From: Pochonia chlamydosporia 170
Taxonomy: Eukaryota; Ascomycota; Sordariomycetes; Hypocreales; Clavicipitaceae
DNA: 64,000 nt
Reading direction: 5' to 3'
NCBI RefSeq assembly: GCF_001653235.2
Contig: NC_035791.1
Coordinates: 868,001-932,000, forward strand
The translations under genes and the position numbers were made by a program. The notes below the pieces were generated by a model. It saw only the letters and a list, made by a program, of their open reading frames with translations. It did not search any database and was not told where the DNA came from. Positions 31,496-41,854 of this stretch are shown here, piece by piece. Position 1 is the first letter of the stretch. Each line of letters starts with the position of its first letter.

Positions 31496-33165
31496 AAAAG
31501 GCTACGAAGAGTGGGAATCGCATCAGGATTAAATCCAAGAATAGTCGGCCATTTCGGAGAGCTGGAGCAGCCACCACGATGTTTTCTCTTGGCTGATGAA
31601 GCTTCCCAAAAGTAAAAGGATTTGAATTTGATTTGAAATCTGCGTACTTCACATAAAGGTGTCTTCCGCTCGAATGTAAATCGTTATGGAATGAGAAGAG
31701 CACAAACTCCTCTCCTAGTCGGCACGTTTGAACGACACTATCCATGTGTTCTCTCCTGAAATTCCACCTAGTCTTTAAGACATGGCATCAGAAGGGCAGA
31801 CACCAATCAATGGACTAATGGCCCAAGTGTTGCATGACATGTGGCGTCGTATCCTGTGACGGCGTATCTCAACGCCTAAAACTAAGCAAGGACTGGCAGG
31901 ACCTGGACCTATCCTGCATACACGGATTCACACAGTTTCCCGCATCTAGCTTCCGGTCAGACTTGATGTTTGCTTAAAGCACCTCCTGTCTAGTTTTGAA
32001 AGCCCAAACACGGTAGAACACTGAACGAAGGAAAATACACACAAAACTTCAACCGCCATATAAACGAAGCTAGGCCCTGATTTTATATTGCTATCTCGTC
32101 ATATTACTAACGCGGAGATGATTAAAATGAAGGCGTAATCCATCAATGATCGAAGATAAGGCTTTTGTTGACCAATAGTAACCAGTTAACCTGGTCTGAG
32201 AGAATCACCTCATGCGCATCAAATTGTAACGGCGAACCGATCAGCATGCTTTTCATCATGCATAAATGGCACACATACTAGGAACAATGCTGTTAGGGTC
32301 TACCATAAGCTAACTCAATCCCGTGAGCCTCAAAACAAAACACCTAGACAGGGTCCCAGCCTCTCCCTCGAAACATCGAGAACCTAACGCACAAGGAGGG
32401 ACAGTTATGGTTGTGTGGTAGGGACACACTTTACGCTATTATTAGCCACGCTGCGCGCGTTAGGAGTCTGAGTGATTGAGTGGATTCATCATAGGAGGGA
32501 TGTTGAGCTGTGCTAAAGACGCAAGTATACTCAACAAATATGCAGTATCTTAAGGCTCAACCGCCGCGTTCGGAGTACGTTTAAAGTGGTTCTGCCGGTT
32601 AAGGAAGTGGAAGTGCTGCAAGTAGGACAACCCAATGCAAGAGACAAGGTTCAGTCGAGAGTGTCTCGAAGCTCTTTGTATCTGCATGTGTATCGTGCTA
32701 AAATCTAACGCGGAGATTGCTGAGACATGTTTTGCTGCATGTCTGAGCCAATACTCGCTGATGTACACCCATAGAATGAGCGAGCAAAACTCGCCCAAGG
32801 AGCACGGCATTACACGGCGAATGTGGGACAGCCACACCTTGCATATCAAGTGCCGGCTGATCATGGTATCCGTTGATCACAACCATGCAGTGTGATTAGG
32901 AAGCCAATTTGTCCACACGACAAACAATGTTTGAGCCACGAAAACTAGCTGACATGCGAGATGTGGCGAGAATGCTCAGATGCAGACACGGGCTACCGTA
33001 CGTCTCAACTTGTGAAGGGCGTAGAGAGACAACTACTGGGTGCCACAAGGGAGGGGGACGCAGCATGAGCGAAAAGGCTGCAAAGACCAGATATAAAATG
33101 CGTACATCTCCAGCTCAATGGCTTGAATAATGCATCTTACCGAATCCTCTTTTCAATCAGCCAAA
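31496..33165. other. Gene-poor stretch
   Basis: About 1.7 kb with only short frames; those near 31467-31745 and 32550-32895 lack recognisable motifs. No terminal repeats or RNA gene seen. Confidence 0.45.
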
Positions 33166-33561
33166 ATGCTTTCCCGTTTAGCTACCGTATGCATCATTGC
33201 TTTGGGGGCCTTTGGGTCCAATGCATCGCCGTTGGATGAGGTAGGCATGGCGTAGTGTCCGTCCAGCAAGAGTGTGGTCCGTACAGCTAATATGTATCCT
33301 ATCTAGACGGTCGGCAAACCCGTGGTCGAGCGCGCAAATTGTCGACCTATGTGCTGCGGCGCCGTCGTTTCCTCCATATCTCCCCCCGGAAAAATCGGTA
33401 TCAATTGTCGGATTGGTGGCCTTGACTGTGGTTTCTCGGGTGAAGTTACGGCCTGCTGCGCCAGGATCTCACCGGTACGTCTGCGGTTCCTTGAAGAAGG
33501 TGCCATTTCTAACGTTTGGAAGCTTGGTACATCGTCTGGAACTGGGGTCGGATGCAACTAG
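33166..33561 (+). CDS. Small secreted eight-cysteine protein, hydrophobin-like
   Basis: Three short exons: 33166-33240, 33307-33474 and 33523-33561 (introns 66 and 48 bp; the second has a TTCTAACG branch site). They give 93 residues. The first exon is a classic signal peptide (MLSRLATVCIIALGAFG, then SNAS). The mature part holds eight cysteines in the order C-CC-C-C-CC-C: NCRPMCC, GINC, LDC, TACC and the final GVGCN. This order is the hydrophobin signature, but spacings (C-x3-CC-x16-C-x6-C-x8-CC-x15-C) do not fit class I or II closely. It may be a divergent hydrophobin coating spores or hyphae, or another secreted effector-type protein. The second intron is a multiple of three, so retention would still be open and would lengthen the last loop by 16 residues. 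Confidence 0.72.
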
Positions 33562-34576
33562 TGAAGAAGCCGGGTTTACGTGATGGAATGGTGTGGTGTT
33601 ATGCCCAGGCAAATCTCGACGTTATGCCACAGTGTACGACCCCAAAGCATGGCAAAGGACTCTTGCGGATACGTGTTCTTTCTCTAGGGTTTTTGCGGTA
33701 ATTTTGTAATGACGAAACAAAACCTGGCCTAACGCTCTTGAATACACGGTCAATTGCTTCAAATGAGGACTCATCTTGTAAAGATAGTGACATGGCCGAG
33801 ACCTAGAGTACCTAGAGACAGTCTGAGCCGTTCAGAGGCGGCGGACCGACGATGTTGACCAAATTCTTTAACCAAACTTTAAAACAGTTATATTGGCACT
33901 GTAATTTAACTATAGCAACCAAGCATAGTATGACAACCTCATCTTTGAGCTTCTACTGCGCCGTTTTTTGAATTAGATATGGTGTCGACGAAGCATCGTC
34001 ATTCACTTACCAGGGTCACAGAGCTAAAGACAGGACACGACACACCTTAACGTACACGTTGCACCAGCTTGCAAATCACCCCGAGGATCTACTTGCAAAC
34101 TGTTCACTCGTAATTAATATCTTTATATGTTAAGAAGTGCTCACATAACATGACAAAAATCTCAGCCATCGCAGCGACTTAAACGGAAGGTGTTTTCGTT
34201 TACTTTAACGCTAACTTGGCGCCTGGTTAGATCATGGACCGTGTTTATCATGGATTCGAACACCCTTATCTACCTTTCTTAATCACGTCCTCCTAGCTTT
34301 ATACGCGGTCTAGGACTTATAGAGATAGTTTTTGTTAGTTTTAAATTAGGCGGCTTATCTGCAGATTCCACTATTAGCAGTTTATATTACTATTATAAGT
34401 ATAGTTTAGTTTATAGTTACTATATCTATAAGTTTAGTGTTTAAATTATAGTAGTACTAAGTTAGTCGTATACGCACACCCTTTTATGTCTATATAGAGC
34501 TCTTATAGGAGAGATATTATTAGAGGCTAATCGCAAGAAAAGCCTAAAAGCACCACTCTACCTAGATTATAGTGCT
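33562..34576. other. Intergenic, AT-rich toward the transposon
   Basis: No gene recognised. From about 34300 to the transposon border the sequence becomes rich in TA and in TTATA/TAGTT words, like a repeat degraded by C-to-T mutation. The same texture resumes past the right transposon end at 38717. Confidence 0.5.
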
Positions 34577-34584
34577 TAAAATAT
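34577..34584. repeat. Target-site duplication, left (TAAAATAT)
   Basis: Eight bases, TAAAATAT, directly outside the left terminal inverted repeat; the same eight bases follow the right repeat at 38709-38716. Confidence 0.88.
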
Positions 34585-34662
34585 GGGAATTGCTATACCG
34601 GCATGACACTTTGGCTACACCGGCATGAACCTTACACCGGCATGACTTTTACCACTTTTGAT
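34585..34662 (+). repeat. Left terminal inverted repeat of MULE
   Basis: About 75-80 bp, nearly identical to the reverse complement of 38631-38708. It begins GGGAATTGCTATACC and contains three copies of CCGGCATGA at offsets 13, 35 and 52 bp from the end. These are mirrored exactly in the right repeat and probably bind transposase. Confidence 0.92.
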
Positions 34663-35230
34663 TGGCTCGAACTTCTTCTGTTAGCCCTTCTTGATTCTGC
34701 CACCTTCACCTTAAGTACCCAAGTTATTAGCGTACTGTCTCAGTACTACAACACGATACTATCCAACGACTCTATCCAGCTCATGCCCAGCTTCTTGATT
34801 ATTTTACTCAGCATTATACGGAAGAGCTTGAAATAAACAAGCAGCTTCTGCGGTGCATAGCCACGTTCGGACTGGAGGAGCTCATGGTTACTCTGCTCCA
34901 GGGGTAACTGTCAACAATGCTCGATCTCATCTGATCTCGCAGTGTTCGGACCCTCTTCCATTTCACTCATTGCCGTGAATCTCTACGTCATACTTCAGTT
35001 ATACGAGCTCGTTGTCTCTCAGCCCTCAATACGTCCAGCGGACCAGGCATTTGAGGTGCACTTGGGTGATGCTAATGCCAATAACGCCACTAAATTAAGG
35101 TCTCACAATTTGCCCCTGAGCGTCAACATTGTGACAAGATGACCGACCCCTCGAGTGCTTCTAGTCTCTCTTTTCTCTGCAATGCCATCAATTTGTTGGT
35201 TTTCGAGACGTGTTTTAGCTAATACGTCAC

Positions 35231-38224
35231 ATGCAACCGTGCTCTTACGGTACTGCCGTTGCAATTCATATGCCTACGTCAAACCATTCAACTCGTGCGA
35301 ATCTTCGCCGACAGCGAGGCCATGATCCCAGTGATCAGTTGCACCAGGAGAAACGACCGCAATCTAGCCAGCAAGCCAGATTCAGCCCTTCACCAGATGA
35401 GGTCCGACCACAATCCGCGAGTAGTTCTGTCACAAGCACCAGCCGATTTTACGGGCTTGGAGACGATAACGCACTCGATAACCTATTCGCTTCTAGTCCA
35501 CAGACATTTTCGAGCCTCCCGCATCCTCACGGCTCACAAGGTCTTCACGAGCCTGCATGGGAGCTTCGTTCAGATTATGAGATCTATCTGCAGAATGACT
35601 TCTTCCATGGACAAGAACATATTCAGCGAGTCACATCGCTTATACCAGGCCCAGAGCTCGGTCTATTTGCCTCTAAGCCTCCCGAATCACCCCAATCCGC
35701 TCAGCAGCCCCCAGCAACAAGAAGAACCGAGTTCCAATCCGCAATGAGCATAGTGCGAGATGTTATTGGCGAAGGGCGAACGTTAACCATTGATCTCGCG
35801 CGCTCATATGAACGGGTACGAGGATGGCGAGAGAGATGGGGTTGGCCACCCTTAAGTCCAGAAGCATATGAGCCCCCTCCGCCATACTCTCCAACCTGTA
35901 GGTTACCTACACAATCACTTCTAGTATCACCTACCCAGGAGAATATTGATTCATCGCCTATTCGACAGTCTATTTCCCCCATTCCAGAGCAGATCCTGAA
36001 CCCACCGATTCCAGGCGATCCAGCGCCCTCGGCCGAAGCTCTTTTCGAGAGAGTGAATAGCTTTGCCAAGAAGCATGGCTTTGGTATTGTCCGAAGGAAT
36101 AAATATTCCTACAAGGGACGGCTGATAAGATACACTTTTCTATGTGATCGGTATGGGCCACCTGAAGCCTCACAAAGCGCCGGTCTTAGGGTCAAAAGAT
36201 CTCGAAAATGTGGGTGTAAATGGAAGGTTATTGCCGAAGCTCTGCAAGAGGGCAAGTGGCTTCTGCGACAGCATGAAAATCCTGAGCATCACCAGCACAA
36301 CCATGAAAGGAGTATTACCCCATCCTCGCATCCTTCCCATAGACGCCTTACCACATCAGTCAAAGCAGCTATCGAGTCAGCAAGTCGTCGAGCAGGTATT
36401 CGGGCTAGCGATGTAGCTGCTATCGTTGAAGCAGAATTCCCTGATACTACACTGCTGCGGAAAGATATCTACAATGCCCGTTGTCTTATTAATCGAGAAA
36501 AACTGAGTGGCTATACACCTACTGCGGCATTGATCAAGCTCTTTGATGAGAAGCGCATTCCGTATCTCGCCAAATGGGCTGATAATGAACCTAATAGATT
36601 ACTTGGTCTTGTCTGGACGTTTCCCTATTGTCTACAGATGTGGAAGCGCTTCCCTGAGGTTATAAGCTTCGATAATACATATAACACCAATAGATTCAAG
36701 CTTCCATTATTTCAAGCCACTGGACAAACCTGTCTCGGGACGGTGTTCAATGCTGCATTTGGCTTAATAGATAACGAGAGGAGAGAAGGCTTCCAATTTC
36801 TTGCCGAGAGCATTCGCGAACTTATTACGAAACACTCAATCAGACAACCTGATGTTATCATCACAGACTTCGACAAGGCAATGAAAGCTGCTCTTCAGGA
36901 CCAATTCCCGCTTATACAGCAACAGCTCTGTATTCATCATATTCTTTCAAATGTTCTCCTACAATCGAAGAATAGGTGGGTAGGCGGCGGTGAGGGTAGA
37001 GCTAGCTTCGCCACTAGTGACAGCGAAGATGTTGCTTCCCAAACACAGGTGCGGCTTGGCACTACAGACAAACATCTGATTAAAGATTCCTCAACTAGCG
37101 ATAAGATTCCTCATACCTACTAAGGTGTTGTCTTGATGTGGAAGCGGGTTCTCTATGCTGAGACAGAGGAAGCGTTCGAGCAAGCATGGAGAGATCTTTG
37201 TAAAGAGTTCGATGATCAGCGGGCGATTCTACAATACCTCTATTCGATCTATCTGCCCGTCAGTGCTCAATGGGCACGCTGCTTTATCCGTCACTATCGT
37301 AACTTTGGTATTCGTGTTACATCTGGCACAGAAGCAAGCAACAACAATGTCAAAAGCTATCTCTTGAACGGCATGAGCCACCTCTACCGACTCGTCGAGG
37401 CAATGCAAGACATGATTCACGACCAAGAACGTAGTTTTAAGGATGCATGTGGGCAGGATGATGTCCTTACTGCCCCCCAATACATGGGTTCAATGGGGGA
37501 CTATCTTGGCGAGCTGCGAACAATTATGTCATCGAAGGGACTGGGGTTAATCAGTAAGCAATACCGCATTGCTCTCAAGTTTATGCCGACGGGTAAGAAC
37601 CCTTTTCCTGACTCTATTGGACCTTGCGACAACGACTGTACGGTTTCTGTTGAGCTCGGCATTCCCTGCTATCATAAAGTCTATGCAAAGCTAGATTCCG
37701 GAACACCTTTCACGAAATGGGAGGTCCATCCACATTGGAGACTCAGGGAATCAGCATCTCGAGACCCATACCTCCGAATTCTTGACCCGAAAATTGCTAC
37801 TACATTACGTGGGAGACCAAAGAACACTATCCAGGCGGTTCCTGAGAGCCTAGCTATTACGGCAAGCCATCGGTCTGGCAGTCAGACAAGCAGTCAGAGG
37901 CAGGGTCGGCATCCCCCGAGTCAATTAATTAGTCACTCAAATGGGCGAAGGCGAGGTCGACCACCAGGGAGCCTCAACAAATCCACCCTTGCCAAGAGAG
38001 CAAAAGATTTGAGTCAAGACACTATGGCACGAACCAGTAGCCAGACAAGCGTCTCAACCCGGCAACAGAAAAATAGGCTTCCTGTGGTTCTTGAAGCCGG
38101 GAAGTCATCAGGAATGCGCTACAGTGGTCGAAGGACGCAACCAAATGTTCGCAGAACAAGAAGTCAATGGGAATTGGCCAAGAGTGGAGAAGACGATGCA
38201 AGTTGTATTGTGGTTATACCGTGA
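35231..38224 (+). pseudogene. MULE transposase (FAR1-type DNA-binding, DDE catalytic, SWIM finger) with one in-frame stop
   Basis: Catalyses excision and integration of the element, in the nucleus. From ATG 35231 the frame runs 630 codons to TAA at 37121-37123, then continues in the same frame to 38224, about 997 codons in all. Order of parts: a low-complexity N-terminus; a FAR1/WRKY-GCM1-like DNA-binding region (FGIVRRNKYSYKGRLIRYTF...RKCGCKWKV); the MULE core with first Asp in VISFDNTYNTN and second in IITDFDKAMKAA; probable catalytic Glu in TSGTEASNNNVKSYL; a SWIM-type finger (CTVSVELGIPCYHK); and an AT-hook-like GRRRGRPPGS. The stop falls in TY*GVVLMWKR, where relatives usually have Gln. 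CAA to TAA is one C-to-T change in a CpA context, the signature of repeat-induced point mutation. Everything else looks intact. Confidence 0.9.
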
Positions 38225-38390
38225 GATAAAATTGAAGTTCTTAACTTACTATAATGTAATAATTAGTGGTTATTTCTGTTTGGTACTCAGTTTTTATGGC
38301 TATTACTGATTACGTACTTCTGTATGATTGCGATCTGTGTTGACTTAGTGTGAATCATGTATGAAGACATTTTAGGCGGATGAGTCGCTG

Positions 38391-38417
38391 CCTAGTGGCA
38401 CGGGCCGTGCCACTAGG
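38391..38417. repeat. Perfect 27-bp palindrome inside the MULE
   Basis: Arms CCTAGTGGCACGG and its exact complement CCGTGCCACTAGG surround one central G. It lies 167 bp after the transposase stop and is followed by a TATATATATA-like run. It can form a strong hairpin; possible roles are transcript end, protein-binding site or a scar of another insertion. Confidence 0.9.
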
Positions 38418-38630
38418 TATATATATAGGTATGAGAGCTGTCAGCCAGAATTGAATAAGAAGTAAGTTCAATCGCAACAATCTGAACGCAGTTTTCAAAT
38501 GGTGGGAGACTAATTGCGCCCGCAATTGTGCACAATTGTGCTTGCAATAGACCAGGCTGTAGGTGATTTAGGAGACGTTAAGGAAGCTGGCTACACCGCC
38601 TTTGTTGAGAAGTACCTAAAATTTGGGCGA

Positions 38631-38708
38631 ATCAAAAGTGGTAAAAGTCATGCCGGTGTAAGGTTCATGCCGGTGTAGCCAAAGTGTCATGCCGGTATAG
38701 CAATTCCC
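38631..38708 (-). repeat. Right terminal inverted repeat of MULE
   Basis: Reverse complement of 34585-34662 with very few differences, ending in CAATTCCC. It contains TCATGCCGG at 38648, 38665 and 38687, mirror images of the three left-end motifs. Confidence 0.92.
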
Positions 38709-38716
38709 TAAAATAT
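38709..38716. repeat. Target-site duplication, right (TAAAATAT)
   Basis: Identical to 34577-34584, immediately outside the right terminal repeat. Confidence 0.88.
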
Positions 38717-39953
38717 TAGGAGGCATTAGCTCTAGGCTAGCAGTTACTATACTGCTACTTTGCTTTTTATATAAAAGAGAGAGAAAGAGCTCTTAAGATT
38801 TAGGAAAGGTTAGAGATTATCTTGCGGAATCGTTCATTGCGACACACCATGAAAGTAGTCAAAAGGTTGGAGACATTAAAATTATAGCTCCGTCTGTACT
38901 TTCACTAGATTCGTGTATACTATGAGAAGGACAACTCTTGACGATAAAACAAAGAAGAGACACAACAGCATTTCACTTAACTTGTGGTATATCTCTCTAC
39001 CACATCGTCCTTATATAAGCGGAAGTAGTTGGGTTTTTACATGGATTATGCTGAAGAACCTGGTTGACTGACGCTCTACTCATACAACCTCACCGACTAC
39101 ATGTACACAGAACCATCAATAGACGCACAAACTCAAGTTAATGTCGTTCGAATACCTGCTAGGCCTAGAACAGTGTATGAGGCGCAGAAACAACTGTATT
39201 GAGATGGACAGACATGACCGAGGCGTTCTATCGTGAACCCTCCAACTCAGCAGCACACTTTCAAGTGGCTTTCACTGACAGTTCCGGCCCCGGTAGGCTA
39301 CACACATGTTGAGCGACGTGAGACTGCCATAGCACTCTTCGGTACTCAGTGTTTCAAGCGAACTGCGTACGCATATGCGAAGGCACATCAACGGCTGCTG
39401 ATGAGGGGCAACTCGTTTAAATACCGCTGAATCTCTTCGCACGTTACACAATCCTCTAATATCGCCGTTTCAAATACCGGTTGCTTCGTATCTACTCGAT
39501 AAGTCGCAGGAGCATGCATGAGCGGTTTCCTCAATAATGCACGTACGATCACTCATAGATGAAGCTGTCCTGTAAGTGCATCATTTAAGCTGACAAACTT
39601 GCTCAATCTCGTATCCTTATCAAGAAATCATTTTCCTCCGCGGTAATACACAGTGGACGTCAGATGTCTGTGGCTGCGACACCGTCAAACATACGCACAG
39701 GTCACAGTTACACATCTCTGCAACTGCACATTTAAGGACATCCATTAGCTAATACGGGCTCTCACCGCATGCTTGTATTTAACATATTTACCAAAGTGAG
39801 GGGTAAGTTGGCAACAAGCGAATTGAGCAGACATAAGTTGGGTGTTTCCGTGGTTGACGACTTCCAATCACGAATTCCACGCTATAACCTGTAAGAGCGG
39901 CAGAGTGTAGGCACACTTATTGTATCAGAACTGCAGACTCGCATCCTTTCCAC
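38717..39953. other. Intergenic
   Basis: The first 120 bp are AT-rich and look like the continuation of the sequence left of the transposon. The remainder holds only short frames without recognisable motifs. Confidence 0.45.
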
Positions 39954-40865
39954 ATGGCTCGCAATACTCTCAGCCTACCCGAAGTTGAGCCCGTTGCTCT
40001 GGGGCTAAAGGATGAGTCGAGTGTCAAGTCTGCGGAAATAGATGTTTCCAATGACTATGGCACACCCAATTTACTCTTCCTTTACTACGTGCCGTTCATT
40101 CCAGATGACAAAAAGCCAGACCTTGATGCAATTGGAGACGTGTTCCAGACCTGGAACGCGTGGGAACTCGGACAGGCAGAGATTCAACTCATCAAGCATA
40201 CTGAGGAGGGCAATCTCCCATCCGACGACTCTCTTGCCTCTCGTGTCATCAGAAATAACTACCGATCCAAGGCAATCGACTTTTTCAGGTCAACAAGTGA
40301 ATCATGGTCAGACTCCCCATACCTTCAAAGCAGTTCCGATTTCTAACAAGCAATGTTTGCTAGGTTGACCGTTGCAAACGCCTCGAGAGACGAAAAAAGC
40401 GTTACAACAACGCAGGAGGATGCGCTTGGTGATGTCCGTAGGACACTCCGGACGATTGCCGCGTCGTACAGACTTCAGAGTCAGTTCGGCGTCATTCTTA
40501 ATGCCCTCAGTGGCCGCATTAATTTGGACAAGGAGAACAAAATGCACTTCTCTCATGTCTACTACAAGTACGACGGTCGCTCGAAAATGTTTTCGCCAGG
40601 CATGTTCTTCGAGTCTTCAGTCAGCCGCTGATACTAACGGGGTCTAGTCATTCAAGACACTACATTCAATATCAACAAGCAAGAAGACGATGGGAACAAG
40701 GGCGGCGGCAAGGATACTTTCACAGTCTCAGTCCAGATTATTGTAAACACTTACAACTTTGACAGAAAGTTTTGGAGAGATAATCGGCATGAAGGAGAGG
40801 CTGCCATCCAGAGGGGGGAGCCCATACGCAAGGAAATGGCCTGGGACTTCTATGTGGATAGTTAG
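39954..40865 (+). CDS. Orphan hypothetical protein, three exons, last junction uncertain
   Basis: I do not recognise this protein. Exon 1 is 39954-40288 and exon 2 starts at 40364 after a 75-bp intron (GTCAAC...TTGCTAG, branch TTCTAACA). Exon 3 probably runs from 40648 (acceptor GGTCTAG, branch ACTAACGG) to TAG at 40863-40865 and encodes VIQDTTFNINKQEDDGNKGG, then FTVSVQIIVNTYNFDRKFW. The only canonical donor that keeps phase is GTCGCT at 40576, which is weak; it would give 254 residues. Reading on through exon 2 instead reaches TGA at 40631, so a small frameshift is an alternative. No signal peptide or membrane helix. The C-terminus looks like a beta-rich domain (alternating TFTVSVQIIVNTY). 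It could be a strain-specific gene. Confidence 0.55.
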
Positions 40866-41774
40866 TTGAGCACGAGATGGTGACTACATTAGTCATAGCA
40901 CGTTCCTCATACTCGATCCATGATTTCTCCATACATGTTGCCGGTTCGAGTGAAAACCTCTCAGTACTTAATGCGTTATCTACAACCAGTTGGTCAACGT
41001 GGTTTATTGCTGCGCCTCTATGTACAGAATAGACCAAGAATGGATTCTATCGAAGAATACCAAGAGCACTTACATCGATTTTGAATGAACGCTGTGTTTG
41101 AAAGGCAACTCTTTCAGACAGTGCCGCTCTCAGATCTCTTTGAGTAGTAGTGTTTTTGAATCACGACACATGGAACAGAGCGCGTCTTCTGCTGGTTTTA
41201 AGGGCATATTACTAGAATAGATCTCTAATAGACTCCTCTGGAAGGTATAAACTTTCCACAATCCTACCATTTGCAGAATCGTTACCAAGTCAGGGGCAAT
41301 GTTTTGTTCTCCGTCAAAGTGTATATTGACACCCGATAAGCCGAGCACCTGAACTAGAGCAGCATCCAAAACCTATGCTCTAGCTGAAACCCACAAGCAA
41401 ACGGGAACTTTCCATTTCGCACCTGACTATCCAAGTACCGTCTTATTATATTGTTATCTCCTTACTGAAAACGATGTTAGGATTGTCCATGCCACCATTG
41501 GTGCAACTGCAGCATCTGTCCAGAGGGCATGATGTGACTAAAAAGACGATTGGGTATTTTACTCGTGCCGTCAAGTAGAAACATCGATCGGGTCAGTAAA
41601 CACGATGTTATATTATGTCTCGTTGTCTCAGCCAATTCACATTCTCATATGTCCATATGGTTCGCCCTGTTGTTTTGCGGCAGCCCCACCAAAGACAAGG
41701 ACAAAGATAAAGACGACAAGGCACCATCACATCTCCAACTTACCACCGTCACAACTCGACCACAAAGCTCCTCG
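40866..41774. other. Intergenic
   Basis: No gene recognised. A minus-strand 79-codon frame at 41130-41369 has no motif and no supporting splice sites. Confidence 0.45.
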
Positions 41775-41852
41775 GGACATCTCTCGCGCAGGAATCGAAC
41801 CCGCGGCTAGAGTTTCAAATAATGCCCTGATCAGCTACCCGATGAGGCGTCC
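41775..41852 (-). other. tRNA-like sequence, probably a decayed tRNA gene
   Basis: On the minus strand there is a well-formed T-arm (GCGGG, loop TTCGATT, CCTGC) with a perfect internal B box, GGTTCGATTCC. Upstream is an A-box-like TAGCTGATCAGGG. The acceptor and anticodon stems do not pair properly, so I cannot assign an anticodon and regard it as a relic. It ends 3 bp before the F-box gene start codon. Confidence 0.4.
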
Positions 41853-41854
41853 AA

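Larger units (their letters stand above)
34585..38708 (+). mobile_element. Complete Mutator-like (MULE/FAR1-type) DNA transposon, 4.1 kb
   Basis: A cut-and-paste element bounded by long terminal inverted repeats and an 8-bp target duplication (TAAAATAT). It carries one transposase reading frame (35231-38224) interrupted by a single TAA. Nearly identical ends and an intact duplication mean recent insertion. Flanking AT-rich DNA on both sides suggests it landed in an older, degraded repeat. The target duplication is 8 bp; Mutator-type elements more often give 9-11 bp. Between the transposase and the right end lies a 27-bp perfect palindrome. The first 600 bp inside the left repeat hold no recognisable gene. 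Confidence 0.93.

Noticed and set aside
35259..36416. Additional frames of 122 and 162 codons within the transposase region
   Set aside because: They are out-of-frame shadows of the transposase.
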